Below are positions 44,580 to 55,704 of a DNA stretch of 64,000 bases, one piece after another (position 1 is the stretch's first letter; each line of letters opens with the position of its first letter). Source of the DNA: Puccinia triticina (Eukaryota > Basidiomycota > Pucciniomycetes > Pucciniales > Pucciniaceae); contig NC_070567.1 of NCBI RefSeq assembly GCF_026914185.1, positions 2,134,001-2,198,000 on the forward strand. The letters are read 5' to 3'. The notes under the pieces were generated by a model. The model was not told the origin of the DNA. It worked only from the letters and a program-made list of their open reading frames with translations, and ran no database searches. Both the position numbers and the translations under genes were made by a program.

Positions 44580-44910
44580 AAATGGCCTTCAAAGAATCTT
44601 CCAAGTGCCTTTGAAGGCCAGTTCAAATACATTCAAAGCCTCTTCGAAGTTGGCATTCAAAGGGGCTTTGAAGTAGCAATACTTTGAAGTTTTTCCAAAG
44701 GCCTGCCAAAGGATCTTCGAATGTCCTTTGGAGAGCCTTTGGAGGAAGGTTTTCCTCCAAAGGCTCTCCAAAGGACATTCAAAGTTCCATTGAAATCTTA
44801 CTTCGGAGGAACCTCGTCAGATATTTTGACCAAGTGCCAACCGTCCGCTGCTGCTGGCGGGTACTTTGGAGGCTCTCTGAAATACTTTTGGAGATACTTT
44901 GGATTTTTGC
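44580..44910. repeat. CCTTTGGAGG-type repeat block downstream of eIF2A relic
   Basis: TTTGAAGG, CATTCAAAG, CCTTTGGAG and CTCCAAAGG words in both orientations, matching the style of 42520-42990. Confidence 0.7.
44719..44780. repeat. 29-bp perfect hairpin with 4-base loop
   Basis: 44719-44747 (beginning GAATGTCCTTTGGAG) is the exact reverse complement of 44752-44780 (ending CTCCAAAGGACATTC), with loop GGTT. Confidence 0.95.
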
Positions 44911-44918
44911 GTCCGCCG

Positions 44919-45390
44919 TGTAATGAAGATTAATGTCCAAAGGGACAATCTAAAGAGCAAAGCATCACATGAGTCCGGATGGGCGGCCCTGGGCCGCATC
45001 ATGCATGTGACCAATCAACCCAGACGAGCCAGTGGCGCTTTGGTCAACTCCCAGAAGCTCCCAGAGCTTGCATCCAACTCCCATGTAAAACCCCCGCCTC
45101 GCGGGTTTCACAAGACTCAATTTGGTCTACATAGCTTGTCCTTTCTCCCTCCCCTAGCTCAGCAGACACTCGGCCCCAACTGACTTGTCTCCCTGAGCTA
45201 GGTATGTTCCTTTTCTCTATCTTTCTTCTTTTCCTCTTCTCAGTTGTACACAGCAGACACCCGGCCCCAACTGACTTGTCTCCCTGAGCTAGATGCAATA
45301 AAGACCCCAACTTTGGCATCAGAAACCCTTGAGACTCTTGTCTCCTCTGAGTGCCAGCGCCTAGCCCAGTGAAGAGCTTCGGCTCTTACA
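44919..45390 (+). repeat. LTR-like sequence
   Basis: Starts TGTAATG and ends CTCTTACA (inverted TGTAA/TTACA). It contains two copies of CCCCAACTGACTTGTCTCCC, an AATAAA signal near the end and an AAGAGC-TTCG-GCTCTT hairpin. No target duplication or partner LTR was found, so the call rests on shape only. Confidence 0.35.
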
Positions 45391-45519
45391 TCCCACCGCC
45401 ACCAGGCCGGGCCCATGGCAGCCCTGTGACGACACAAGTCTGGCATCTGTATTCCATGATGATGAAGGACTTGTGAACATTGCCATTTATGTACATATTG
45501 CTTCTATCTAAATTAACAC

Positions 45520-45578
45520 AAGTCCCCCCTGGTGGGAGGCTCGCTGGGCAAAGCCACCCCTCCCGCAGGGAGGGACTT
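45520..45578. repeat. GC-rich foldback, AAGTCCC ends
   Basis: AAGTCCCCCCTGGTGGGAGG pairs with CCTCCCGCAGGGAGGGACTT across a 19-base loop with two imperfections. It shares its ends with 47719-47804. Confidence 0.75.
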
Positions 45579-45968
45579 GCGCATTATCCCAAATTTTACG
45601 CGGGAGCAGAAAGTTCATTTGGCTGAGAGGTTTTCAAATTATTTATAGCTCCTCCCCCAGCCTCTCCACCAATATGCCCTATCTGTACCCTATGCTACTT
45701 TTCTTTCTCTACAATTTGGTCTACTCAGATTTTTTCTATCCCAATCTGTTGACCTTTTCAAAAGATCAAAAATGCACAAGTCTTCCAAATGAGGCTTCAC
45801 TTGTTTGGGACTCCAGGAGTTGTTTTTCTGGCTACAAGATATATAAGTGGCTCAAATTCCTTGCAAGAACAGAACCCACAACTCTGTGTATTCAGTTTTT
45901 TTATATTAGTTGTGATTTTTAGTGTAGCAGATCCTTTCTGCTCCTGCTTAAATCAAGACATAACTCAT

Positions 45969-46029
45969 AAGCCTCTCCTGCGGAGAGCCCTCCGGGCGGG
46001 GTCCTCCGGACCCTCCGCCCGAGAGGCTT
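45969..46029. repeat. GC-rich foldback, AAGCCTCTC ends
   Basis: AAGCCTCTC (45969) pairs with GAGAGGCTT (46029), and inside GGGCGG..GGTCC pairs with GGACC..CCGCCC. Its overall design resembles the two AAGTCCC foldbacks nearby. Confidence 0.65.
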
Positions 46030-46054
46030 TGTTAAGCTCAGCTTCTATCATCAA

Positions 46055-46450
46055 ATGAAACCTAACCGGCTTCATATCCCCGGACACCTCACAACCAATT
46101 CCTCAGGCAACCTCCCTTCTTCCATCCAACCAACCATCATCCACCATCCCTTCTTCCCTCCAACTCACTTGCTCTCCCCACCCTCAAGCGTCAGGCCCTC
46201 GGCTCCTCTCTTGGACTCTCTTGTTATTATTAGCAATGTTGTTCAATCAATCTTGCCCATCATGCGCACAATTAACCAACTGCAAGGCATGATGGGCGGC
46301 GGAAGCTTCAGCATCTCGATGGCTAGCCAACTCATGATCCTCTGTCTCTTTCCAGCGGGTCTTGTTGTCCCTTCTGATGCCAACATACAAGAAGAATTGG
46401 CCGTCCGCAAGATTGTTTGGCCGCCGGTAGCTACTTGGTCCAGTAGCTAG
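46055..46450 (+). CDS. Hypothetical 131-codon ORF, unrecognised
   Basis: ATG to TAG, Pro/Ser-rich at first, then a hydrophobic stretch (SQLMILCLFPAGLVV). No homologue recognised and no introns evident. It may be chance. Confidence 0.15.
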   Translation: MKPNRLHIPGHLTTNSSGNLPSSIQPTIIHHPFFPPTHLLSPPSSVRPSAPLLDSLVIISNVVQSILPIMRTINQLQGMMGGGSFSISMASQLMILCLFPAGLVVPSDANIQEELAVRKIVWPPVATWSSS

Positions 46451-46734
46451 TCACCGACTAACTTAAAGTAGAGATACTATGATTCATTTCTTTATTTATA
46501 GCAATGCAATTTTATGGGGGGCCATGCCCACCCCCAAGAACCTATTATATTATATGTGTGTGCCCTGACCCTAGGTCAAGTGCCAGTGCCAAAAGCCCCG
46601 CCCACGCAAGTCCCATGGGCCCCGCAGTTGCTTTTGCCCCATCAGAGTTCCGCAGAGCATCTGCCTGCCATCAGTCACCAGGATGATCCGATTGATTTGG
46701 ATCCCAATGGATCTGGCATACATTGTTGGTGCTG

Positions 46735-46858
46735 GATCAAATAGCTGCGGGTTGCTGCTGAGCGCCTCAAGGGACCCGGGTCAAATATCCGCAGGTCACC
46801 GCTCAGCGCCCCAAGGGTACCGGATCAACTATCTGCTGGCAGCGGCTGAGTGGTCCCC
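46735..46858 (+). repeat. About 44-bp degenerate tandem repeat, 3 copies
   Basis: Copies start GGATCAAATAGCTGCGGG, GGTCAAATATCCGCAGGTC and GGATCAACTATCTGCTGGC. Each runs into GCTGAGCGCC..AAGGG-type words. Confidence 0.65.
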
Positions 46859-47350
46859 AACCTTGCCATATCCAGCAACCGGGACGCTCTAGCAGTGTGG
46901 TCCTCACCCCCATGGGACTCCCAAGGGATGATCAAGGGCGCGTTGCTGTGGCGCGCCAATCCCATTTCCGCAACAGGTGCGTGATCAGATTGCGCAACGG
47001 GGATGTTTTGTGACGCCTCAGGTGCGTCACGGTGGTGCGCCCCTGGGACATGTCGGGATTGAGCACCACCGTTGCGGTCATTGACTTGCAGGGTCCCAGG
47101 GGCGCAACACAATTGCCCTCCGGGCGCTCCATTGACCCCAGGGTATAGTGTCCACCGGACGTGGGCCGATTTCAGGAACATGATCCGTGGTGTGCATAAT
47201 GTGAAAGGGCCAGAAGGGAGATGGGGGCGGGTAACATTAAGCTGGTGTGAAACATTGTTACCCTCCTGTCTCAACGATGAATGCGCGCATGACCAGTGGG
47301 TGGTCATGAAGTGGAGTCAGACTTGAGGCTCAAGCGCTTGCTCCAATAAT

Positions 47351-47574
47351 AGGGGGTTTCAAAGTTGATCAGATGCAACTTGCATGCACTTTTGCAAGTC
47401 GGTGTTCAAGTTCATTCTTGAACACCGAGTTGCAAAATTGCATGCAAGCCACACTGTACTACACCCTCTAAGCCTGCTTAAATGTTTTTTTGAAATTTGG
47501 TCTTCAATAAAAGCCTTGAACACCAACTTGCAAAAGTGCAGGCAAGTCGTGCATGGCCAACTTTGAATCCCCCT
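47351..47574. mobile_element. 224-bp MITE, ends AGGGGG..TTCAAAGTTG
   Basis: The left arm AGGGGGTTTCAAAGTTG and right arm CAACTTTGAATCCCCCT extend as imperfect inverted repeats for about 60 bp (ACTTGCATGCACTTTTGCAA and matching complement, GGTGTTCAAG). AATAAT lies on both sides (47345-47350 and 47575-47580). There is an inner palindrome around TTCAAG..CTTGAA. Non-coding. Confidence 0.8.
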
Positions 47575-47718
47575 AATAATCAGGGGTTGGGAGGTCACAT
47601 TGAGCTCACCAGGCCCCTGCAAATTCCTTCTCCCAGCTCCTCCCTCATCCACAGATTTAGCAAGGGCACACCAGTCAAAACCTTCAAACCAAACTTGAGG
47701 GGGAAGCCCCTAACTTAA

Positions 47719-47804
47719 AAGTCCCCCACTTTGGAGGGCCCTGGTACAGCCTGGGCTGGCGCGAAGCACCCTCGCGCGAAGCGCGACCTCCGAAGGAGGG
47801 ACTT
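47719..47804. repeat. GC-rich foldback, AAGTCCC ends (second)
   Basis: AAGTCCCCCACTTTGGAGG pairs with CCTCCGAAGGAGGGACTT. In between, a GCGCGAAGC..CGCGCGAAGCGCG stretch pairs internally. Same ends as 45520-45578. Confidence 0.65.
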
Positions 47805-48323
47805 GAGACTAATGTCCACTTTTTGGCCTTTTGGTGGGTATTTTGTGCCATTCAAATTTTGACCCTGTTCCCAAAGGGCCCCAGGCATGCCCTTTCTCCA
47901 ACAACACCTGAAATGGTGGCGCACGTGCGCCACTTCATGCAGTTTGGTGTTCAAGACGGTAAGTAGGAAATGTTACAGCCTCTAATATGTACACTTGGTT
48001 CCATCTCATTTACGCATACATCCCTTCAGCCCCTGACAAGGAGCCAATTGATGACCAACTTAACAAGGATTCCGCCGTGAAGATGCTGCAAACAGTCAGG
48101 AAAGCACAGGACAAAGATGGTTTGCTTTTTGATCAACATCATCAGTTGTATGTATGTAGAAGTATTGACCCGGGTCCGTGAATTTTACAAAACTTATTTC
48201 ACAAGGCATAACCCTTGTGAAAGGTATGCGTTGGAATTTTATGGGATGTATGGGGTAATATGTATTTTTCCAGGGCTTTCGGACTTGTCTCGGCCCTTGT
48301 AAATTATACTTTGTAATACATAA
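47805..48323. other. No gene recognised
   Basis: Contains GTGAATTTTACAAA..CCTTGTGAAA..CCTTGTAAAT words near 48177-48305, of the TGTAAA-rich type seen again at 53916-54365 and 55110-55440. Confidence 0.4.
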
Positions 48324-48505
48324 AGGGTGTTCAAAGTTGAAATCATAAAATTTTCAATGCATAAAATCATAAAATCATAAAACTTTCAAGTGATGATTTC
48401 ATATGTACCATTCTAGAAATGTTGCTCTAATTTGAGTGCTTGGGTGCAACATATTTTTTCAGCTTAGAATTTTATGATTTTATGCAAGTCAACTTTGAAC
48501 ACCCT
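48324..48505. mobile_element. 182-bp MITE, ends AGGGTGTTCAAAGTTGA
   Basis: AGGGTGTTCAAAGTTGA at the left and TCAACTTTGAACACCCT at the right, with inner ATCATAAAATT and AATTTTATGAT arms. The tip TTCAAAGTTG is shared with the MITE at 47351, so both are probably mobilised by one transposase family. Confidence 0.8.
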
Positions 48506-48727
48506 AATACAATGTAAATATACTGTGTACAGAGGGCTTACATAATATTACACTGGATGTTTCACAAACCTTGTGAAACCACCTTCAGAATTTCATCATT
48601 CAAACTCAGAAATGTATTTTTACGGGATACAGATTGCAAGGCTTGTTTTACAATGCTTTATTTGCCCGGAAAAGTAAACCAATTCACCAAGATACACGAA
48701 TTTTACACGCCTTGACACCTCAATCAT

Positions 48728-51700
48728 CAAGGGTGAAAGCGCTGCGCTGCAAAAAGTGCAGCGCAGCGTTTAGCGCAGCGCAATTTGCCCTCGCTGCACT
48801 GCACTAATTTGAAGCGCTTGGCCGCTTGCGCTTGCGCTTAACAGTTTGGTCCCATGATCTGTGTGATTTTCAGCGCACTTTTTTCAGCGCCAACATAGCG
48901 CAGAATTGCTAAGTTGCAGCGGTAGTGCAGCGTGTTTGCACTTTAAAGCGCATGAAAAAGCGCGGATTTTCGCTTAATTATTGCTCATGTCCGCTATTAT
49001 TCCGCTTATCAGCGGGAAGAATGATGGGTGGGAAGAGAGGGAATAACAACTTTGGGTCATCCCAAATTGATGTGATGAGAAGCGAAAAGAAAAAGGAAAC
49101 TTGGGTTGTATTCTAAGCGAAAAGAAAAAGGAAACTTGGGTTGCATTCTACTTTCTCGCCTTTGAGAACTTTGGGTTCTTCATAGATGCATCGATAACTT
49201 TCTGACAATCTTCAAACTCGCCTCCCATCTTGACACCATTTCGGAGCCACATATGACTACTGATACATCTCTCGATTGTTCGGGTGGCAAGACCTGTCCT
49301 CCCGGATGCGCAAACATCAGCTGCAGCCGAGAACGTCCTTTCAACTGTGGCTGAGCTGGCCGAACAAGCAAGGTAATCCCTTGCTAATGATGCCAAGACT
49401 GGAAAGTCTTTGCAGTGTAGCTAAGAAGATTCGCAAGCATCAGGACCTGGATGTATGTGAACGCGTAATGAATGAAAAATAGAATTGCATACCTTCCACC
49501 AATCCAAAATTTTGCCTTTCTTATCCATGGGGAAATCCCCCTTGTTGTAGCGTTCTATTTCCGTATTGACCTCAGGAGTATCGCCGGATGAAGGGTAGAA
49601 ATCAAATTCTTTACCATCAGAGTCTGAGTCCGAGTTGTTTCCGTTGTTGTTTGCGTCAGATTGGGAATCTTTGGGGGGTGTCGGCGATGGTTGGGAGGCT
49701 TGGATCTCATCGTGCCGAGTGTCAAATGCTTCCTGGACAAGGTTGGTGATGCAATCAACATGGGCTTCGAATCGTTTTTGGAAAAGCATCATCCTCCACG
49801 CCGGGTGAAGGAAGGTGGCCAGCACCACCGTGTTGCACTCAAGCGCCAGCTTCATATACTTCTTTGTTAGCTTCATCATTGGGTCGAACATTGGCGCCAG
49901 AGGGGACAAGTAGGCAGCGGCCTTCCTCTTCTCAAGAGTATCGAGTAGCCGCGCATATTCATAAAGAACCATTGGTAAAAGCGGCCGATCACCTTCCATC
50001 CTCTTGGTCATTTCCAAGAAGTCCTATTAGTATTGAGTATCAAATAGCGATCAGTTAATAAAACAAATATGACATGAATAATCAATGAAGCAGCTGACCT
50101 TCAGAACAATATTCAAGCTGTTCACGTCGCTCCATTCCTGGTTGCTCAGCTCGTACTGCTTGAAGAAATGCTTGTTTGCTGATTTACCTGTGTACTTTTC
50201 TGTTTCATTCTCGAGAAGTTGTTTGATGACCTAGTAAATGAGTTGATTTTGGTTAGTTGAGGCAAAAATTCAATTGCAGTTTACTTGCAAGCCTACTTTT
50301 CTACCCTCATAAGCCCTTTGACGGCTCTCATAAGCAATGTTCCATCGGATTCCGTAGCCACCAATCACGCCGCGACCCTTATAGCCCAGCTTGGCTGCCC
50401 ACGACTTCCACTCAGACTGCTTTTGCGGCGAAGATGCAATTCTCCAACAAATGTAGTCGATCTGTGTGTAAAAGCCAGCAAGTTAGGATGTGGGGACTTT
50501 GTGTGGGGCTTGGTCGAGAGAGAAACAAACCTTCTTCAGAGTAAATCCAATACCAAAGCCACTTTCCTCCTCTTCGGCATCGTCAGCTTCAGGTATACCA
50601 GGTGTGGCATCATCTGGGTCAATTTCATCTTCATCAGACTGTTCGACGATTTCGACAACTTCCTCAGTATCTTCTTCCACCTCAACTACTGTTGAAAGGG
50701 ATGGGAAAGCTTGGTCGGCTTTTGCGGGTCGAAGCATTAGTTTAGAAAGCCGGAGGGCCTTCAATCCGGCACCGAGGATGAGAGCGATCACGTGGCATGT
50801 ACAGCGGTGGTGATTAGCTTCAACATCCCATTGGGTGGAATCGACGTCGGAGAAGATTGTCGCAACTTCTCTGGCCATCGTAAAGTTGTTGCTACCGGAG
50901 TCGGTCGTCTGCGCAAGAACGTAATGACAAAAAGACAATAAACTGGTAGATTCACTCCGAGGGTAAGAGGAAATTAAAAGTACTTATCTGTTGGTGTAAC
51001 CCGTGTTTTATCAAACAGTTTGCGAAAGGAGCCGCCAGGTAAATCCCGTTATGGTGCCAAGAAACGTACTTGATGGCAAGATGCTGCGACACAAAGGCCC
51101 AGTCTTTGTTGATATAGCAGCACGAAATACCTACAAAAGCCTTGTGGCTACCCTTGGTTGTCCAAACGTCCGATACCATGCTGATTTTTGAGTCTGAATC
51201 CTATAGCAACAACTGGAAGTCAGCTATAGATGTTGATGTAGTGAGTAAAAAAACAAAAAAAAAAATGCAAACCTTGATAGCTTTGACAACCTGCAAGCGT
51301 TGCTCAACATATAGCTTGTGTGCTTGCATCGCAGCCCAGATTCAAGATCGGATTTGAGAGCTATGGACCACGTAATCAAAGGCTACTCGGATAAGGTGGT
51401 CTTTGATTCTCAACCAAGGAAGGGAATGGCGGACAATCCAGATCACAATGAGCTTGTTCAGAGTCTCGTTATCAAAGCAACCTTTTGATAAATATTCGGA
51501 TAAAGTCCCCGTGGTTGCTGGACTAGCCTTTGCTGCTTCTTTAGCCAACTCAGCCGCAGTTGGAGGGAGTTTAGCGCCGGAAGCAATGGCCTTGGCCCGT
51601 CCGGGACAGGCAGATTGCACCAAGCCTTTGTAGTTGGCACCGTCGCGGTGACTCTTGAGGTTGTAGTTGGATCGGTTCTGGGCCAAGTATTCACTTGGGC

Positions 51701-52889
51701 ACCATCGACAGGCCCAAGCAGCAGATTGGGGGGACTGAGATTGAGAATCATAGTTTCAGCACATCATTCCCCACGTAACTTATTGCTGAACACTAACCTG
51801 TTTCGGACCAGTCCCCGGTGAGTAAAAATAGCTTCTTGGATGATCAAACCCGTCTTTTGATTTTTTCTTGGACTTGACTTTCAGATTTTCATCATCCAAG
51901 TCCTGCGCAATGTCGATGATGACCTCTTGGCCGGTGCGCGCGGAGGATTGAGTGATATGATTTATTGCCTGCGGATGTGATTGTTAATTGAACCAACCCA
52001 CCAGTTTGATATTCATGTGATTGATGAAAAGCATTGAGGATCCGAAAGAGAAATAGAACTGACTTTTGATTTCTTCCGCACTAACTCATCACTGCTCCTG
52101 TTGCTCTCGGGTGCATTTTCCACTTCTGGGTCGCTTTCAACTTCGATACGATTGTCAAGCTGAGCTGATATTTGGGTTTGGTTGGGTGGGACATGGGCAA
52201 CAAGAGTGCAACGGGAATCACCATTGGTACAGACATAGCCAGGCTTTACAACAGGGGTTCGGATTCGGCTGGATTCCCTGTGGGCAGACTGTGATACCGT
52301 GGGAGAAGGGTCACAAATGTTGGGGGGAGTCGAGGGAACTTCTTCGGAGATAGACATTCTCGCACGTAAACGGACAGGGGTTGAAAATAGTTGAGGCAGC
52401 GTCTAAGTTGTGATGGTGTGAAATATTACTCGAGGTTATGTATGTAAGTGGTTGACGCAGGGAAATTTAGAGTGGCTGCTGGGGCAACACATCTGCCCGG
52501 TCGGAGTTATCTTGATGGGCAAGGGAGTACTGCGGAAGGCACTGGTGACAAGGTTGGACTTGTGGGCAAGCCACTTGGTGCTGAGCCCTCTCCTGCGCAG
52601 CGCAGCGCTTGTGCCGCTTCGCAGCGGCCTATGGCGCTACAAAGCGCATGCAAGCGCCCAAACAAGCGGGTTTGGCGCTGTTTGCACTGGGGAATAGCGC
52701 AAGCGCAGCGCAGATCCGCTGCGCTTGCGCTGAAGGCTCTGGGAGAGAAGCGCGGAATCGCTAAGCTTAGCACAAGCGCAGCGGACTGCCGCTTGCACTT
52801 GCGCTAATTACGCTGGGGCCGTAGCGCGGGCCCGCTGCGCTTCGCTAAACCATGCGCTTTCTGTAGCGAAGCGCAGCGCTTCACCCTTG
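48728..52889 (-). mobile_element. Complete hAT-type DNA transposon, 4,162 bp
   Basis: TIRs CAAGGGTGAA(A)GCGCTGCGCT and AGCGCAGCGCTTCACCCTTG. CAATCAT is duplicated outside (48721-48727 and 52890-52896), one base short of the usual 8 bp for hAT. Both subterminal regions (48735-48990 and 52590-52885) are packed with GCGCAGCGC/AGCGCTTGCGC words, likely transposase-binding sites. One multi-exon transposase gene lies on the minus strand. A 35-bp block (AGCGAAAAGAAAAAGG..) is tandemly doubled at 49081-49150. Confidence 0.9.
49148..52357 (-). pseudogene. hAT transposase, nine exons, two lesions
   Basis: Exons (minus): 52064-52357, 51798-51968, 51273-51734, 50988-51200, 50531-50908, 50285-50461, 50099-50230, 49493-50023 and 49148-49420. 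All are phase 0, about 876 codons in total. A BED-type zinc finger starts exon 3 (WACRWCPSEYLAQNR, SHRDG, SACPGR). Exon 4 has SMVSDVWTTKGSHKAF, a likely first catalytic Asp. Exon 5 has TDSGSNN and HRCTCHVIAL, then an acidic loop. Exon 6 has GIRWNIAYESR. Exon 8 has FLHPAWRM. Exon 9 is the hAT dimerisation domain (ARDYLACSASSATVERTFSA). Lesions: in-frame TGA at 51342-51344, with the frame open on both sides, and exon 4's donor reading ATAAGT instead of GTAAGT (base 50987). Otherwise complete, so probably recently silenced. Confidence 0.85.
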
Positions 52890-52896
52890 CAATCAT

Positions 52897-53582
52897 GCTG
52901 GATTTCCACCCACATATATGTACATAAGTCCTTTTTCCTTCTCTGTTTTGCCTGTTGGCTGATTACTCCCTGTCAGATTACTGACCAATATTATCTATCT
53001 TGCTCATTTTCCTACCCACCCTCTTTATCTTTATTGGTAATTACTTTTGTCGCTGCTCACGTCCGATGTTGTTTTCTCTTCAGACGCCTCGTTTGGGCCG
53101 GAGGTGACCCTATCGCTGTGATCAGCGAAGACAGTGGCTCTAGGCACCCCACAGTTCCTGATCCTGACAGAACAACCGAACGCGTTTATGTCCCGTGGGG
53201 GCTTTAAAATGTAGGTTGAAAGAGGTTGGGAGCGCTAACACGTCTCTTTTTGGCTGCAACAACTTCTAATCCAATGCGCTGTGATGAACGCGCCGAACTC
53301 GTTTTTCTCGGCAGCCGGCTACCACGGCCTCCTGGGCCACAGTTTCCGGGCGGGAGGAGAGGAGCCTCTTTTCAACACGCTATGGGCATGAGAAAATAAG
53401 TTTTTTGCAGGCCGGGGTGTTGGTTGTTGAGCTGCTACAAGCTCTAGATTAGGGTCTATTCATGTTCAAGCAAGGATCTAAGGTGTACAGTCGTTCCAGA
53501 GAAGCAAGTACCCAAGGTAGCAATTTCGAATGACACGGAGGTTGCCACTGCTCCAACAAAGCTGAAGAAATCTCAAGCAACT
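52897..53582. other. No gene recognised
   Basis: Mixed composition with a few short frames and no motif. Confidence 0.4.
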
Positions 53583-53879
53583 GTGAGCCTTCCATCTGGA
53601 GCGGCTCAAGCGACCATTGGGGCTCCATCTGGAGCGGCCAAAGCGACTGTTGGCACTCCCTCTGGAGCGGAAAAGCCGGGTGATCTCAAACAAAAAGCGT
53701 CGGGCGAGTTCAAGATAAAATTGAAAGTCGGGGAGACTAGCAATCAGAAACAGATGGTTGAAGAGTCAAAGATCAAAGAGCAAAAGACCTTGGGCAAAGT
53801 CAATAAGACTAAACAGAATATTGTCGAGTCCAAATGCTTGGCCACCCAATCTAGCGCCCACAAAGCTACCCAAGGTTGA
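53583..53879 (+). CDS. Hypothetical repeat-bearing ORF
   Basis: 98 codons. The N-terminus has three repeats of PSGAAxATxG type, encoded by about 30-bp DNA repeats at 53590-53680. The rest is Lys/Glu-rich. Function unknown; it may be part of a transposon reading frame. Confidence 0.2.
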   Translation: MSLPSGAAQATIGAPSGAAKATVGTPSGAEKPGDLKQKASGEFKIKLKVGETSNQKQMVEESKIKEQKTLGKVNKTKQNIVESKCLATQSSAHKATQG

Positions 53880-53915
53880 GTACAAAAGGCAAGGCTTGAG
53901 ACATGCTGTTTTACA

Positions 53916-54365
53916 TTGGACTCTGGCTGTGTTCAAATTTTCACCGTGATTTTTGTTGTCTTGTTTTCTGGTGGGAAATTATGCCTTGTAAATAGACATG
54001 CCTTGTAAAAATCACATCTTTCTCCCTCTGGTCAGAATTTCGCAACCCTTGTAAGTGCAAAAAAAGGATCACATTTAAGGGAAACCTTGCAAATTTGAAT
54101 GTATTGTGACTCACATGCTTTTTTACATGGCTTTTTCTTTGCAAGGGAAACCCTTGTGAACAAATCACTTGTAAAATTCTATTTGAGTCCGCCAAGCGGA
54201 AAATTGACAAGGTGTTCTTTACAATGGTTATTTTACAAACTAGGAAAAAATGGAAGAAAACTTGTAAAATTACAAAACACCCGTGGCTTAATTATGATTT
54301 TACATGGCATTGCTTTTACAACGCATAAGCCTTGTAAAATAAGGGTTGTAAAATTCAACCCCCCC
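53916..54365. repeat. TGTAAAA/TTTTACA-rich block
   Basis: More than ten CTTGTAAAA, TTTTACA and GGGAAACCCTTG words in both orientations, ending GTTGTAAAATTCAACCCC. It resembles 48177-48305 and the flanks of the MULE-like gene, and may be a non-autonomous relative. Confidence 0.5.
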
Positions 54366-54749
54366 GTATTGACCTTGTTGTTCTCAAACAGATTCCACGT
54401 GGCGAACATCCCTCAAAACAATTGAGGTCCGAGCCGAGAAAAGAGAGAAGAAAATAACAGATGACCTAGCATCAATCAAGAAAACTGTTGAGAACCTGGA
54501 ATCAATGCTCGTCAAACTCGGTGAACTTCATCACCTTATTGGCATGGTCTTTGTCCCATCAGACTCATCTCGCCCCGGGCCACAGACTCGTTCCCAATCT
54601 GCGAACGCTGGCCCATCGAACTCTTCCTGAGCAACTCCCGACAGACCCGTTGCAGTACTACATAACATTGTGCATGTCCGTATTGCAAAACCAAAAAGCG
54701 TGAATCCTTTTCTGAATGCTTAGAGCTCATGCTACCTTGTTGATTGGGA

Positions 54750-55095
54750 CTCGGAGGGATGATGCCCGGTCAATGAGGCTGTATCACGTCATGCTTTGTC
54801 CTGCCAATGGTTTTCTTCTGGTCAATGCTCTTTGAACCGAATGAAACTATTGCGGTCGTTGAGGTGACACAACGGCAAGGACCAGGCGGAAGCCCTGCCG
54901 ATTGACGAGGCCACATCACCTCTTCGATCAGAAGGAATCCTTTCCGGTCGATGAAGTGACACAGTCTCATGGGTGGGGAGGAAATCATCCCGATTCTCAA
55001 GGTTGTATCACCTCATTGACCGGAATTGTTTCCTCAGAATCAATGATAATGAGGTGACTCAACCTCGTGGACCGGAAGGGTTTCCTCCAAGTCCA
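54750..55095. repeat. Array of short inverted repeats, core TCAATGACCGG / GAGGTGACACAAC
   Basis: CCGGTCAATGAGG, TTGTATCACCTCATTGACCGG-like, GAGGTGACTCAACC and CCATGAGGCTATACAACGG alternate through about 350 bp. The core overlaps that of the array at 22850-23760. Confidence 0.75.
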
Positions 55096-55105
55096 TGAGG
55101 CTATA

Positions 55106-55704
55106 CAACGGGGCAAATGAATTTTACAAAGTACATTTTACGGGGTACAGGGCCCTGTAAATTCACCAGAGTGTAAAACTACCCATGACTGGGGGCTATG
55201 TGTAGTTTTACAAAGTGTGGGCCAAATTTCCCCCCTTGCAAAGACAGGCCCTGCAAAAGGTGGGGTGTATTAAACCACCCTCAAGCGGCGAGATACACAT
55301 TTACACTTCCCTGTTTACCGTGCTGGCTGGTGTACCCCTCAATTTTCCAGATTGGGGGGCTTGTGTTGAATTTTACTATTGTACAGCCACTTAAAACATT
55401 ACAGGGCTTGTAATATTACAGCTTCAACAAATGTAATACAGAAATATACAAGCACGACTTCACCAACTTGCACGGCACAGTTCATCGGCACGTGTTTGGC
55501 ATGGTATCATATGTATCAAGGCGATGAGGGCTCTGGGTATAACACCGCCCTCGGCGGAGATATCTCCTTCAGGTTATACACAGGACCACCATCGCTCTCC
55601 TTCAGCCCATTGGCCAAATCTGCGTTCACGCCCCCTCCCCATCAAAAAAATTATCCGTCACTTTGTCCGACCCTCCCCATTTTTTGAACCACCCACCGTC
55701 CATA
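55106..55704 (+). other. Presumed 5' end and leader of the MULE-like element
   Basis: GGGGCAAATGAATTTTACA near 55096-55115 is followed by TTTTACGGGGTACAGGGCCCTGTAAA and other TGTAAA words to about 55440. Similar GGGGCATGAATTTGTAAATT words occur beyond the gene at 62700-62815. These may be the element's terminal and subterminal repeats, but I could not define exact TIRs or a target duplication. Confidence 0.4.

Noticed and set aside
44919..45390. Calling this a confirmed solo LTR
   Set aside because: The ends look right, but there is no target duplication and no partner LTR, so it is listed only as LTR-like.
46825..47307. 160-codon minus-strand frame
   Set aside because: Composition is repeat-derived, with no motif and no homologue in the window; its left end lies in a tandem repeat.
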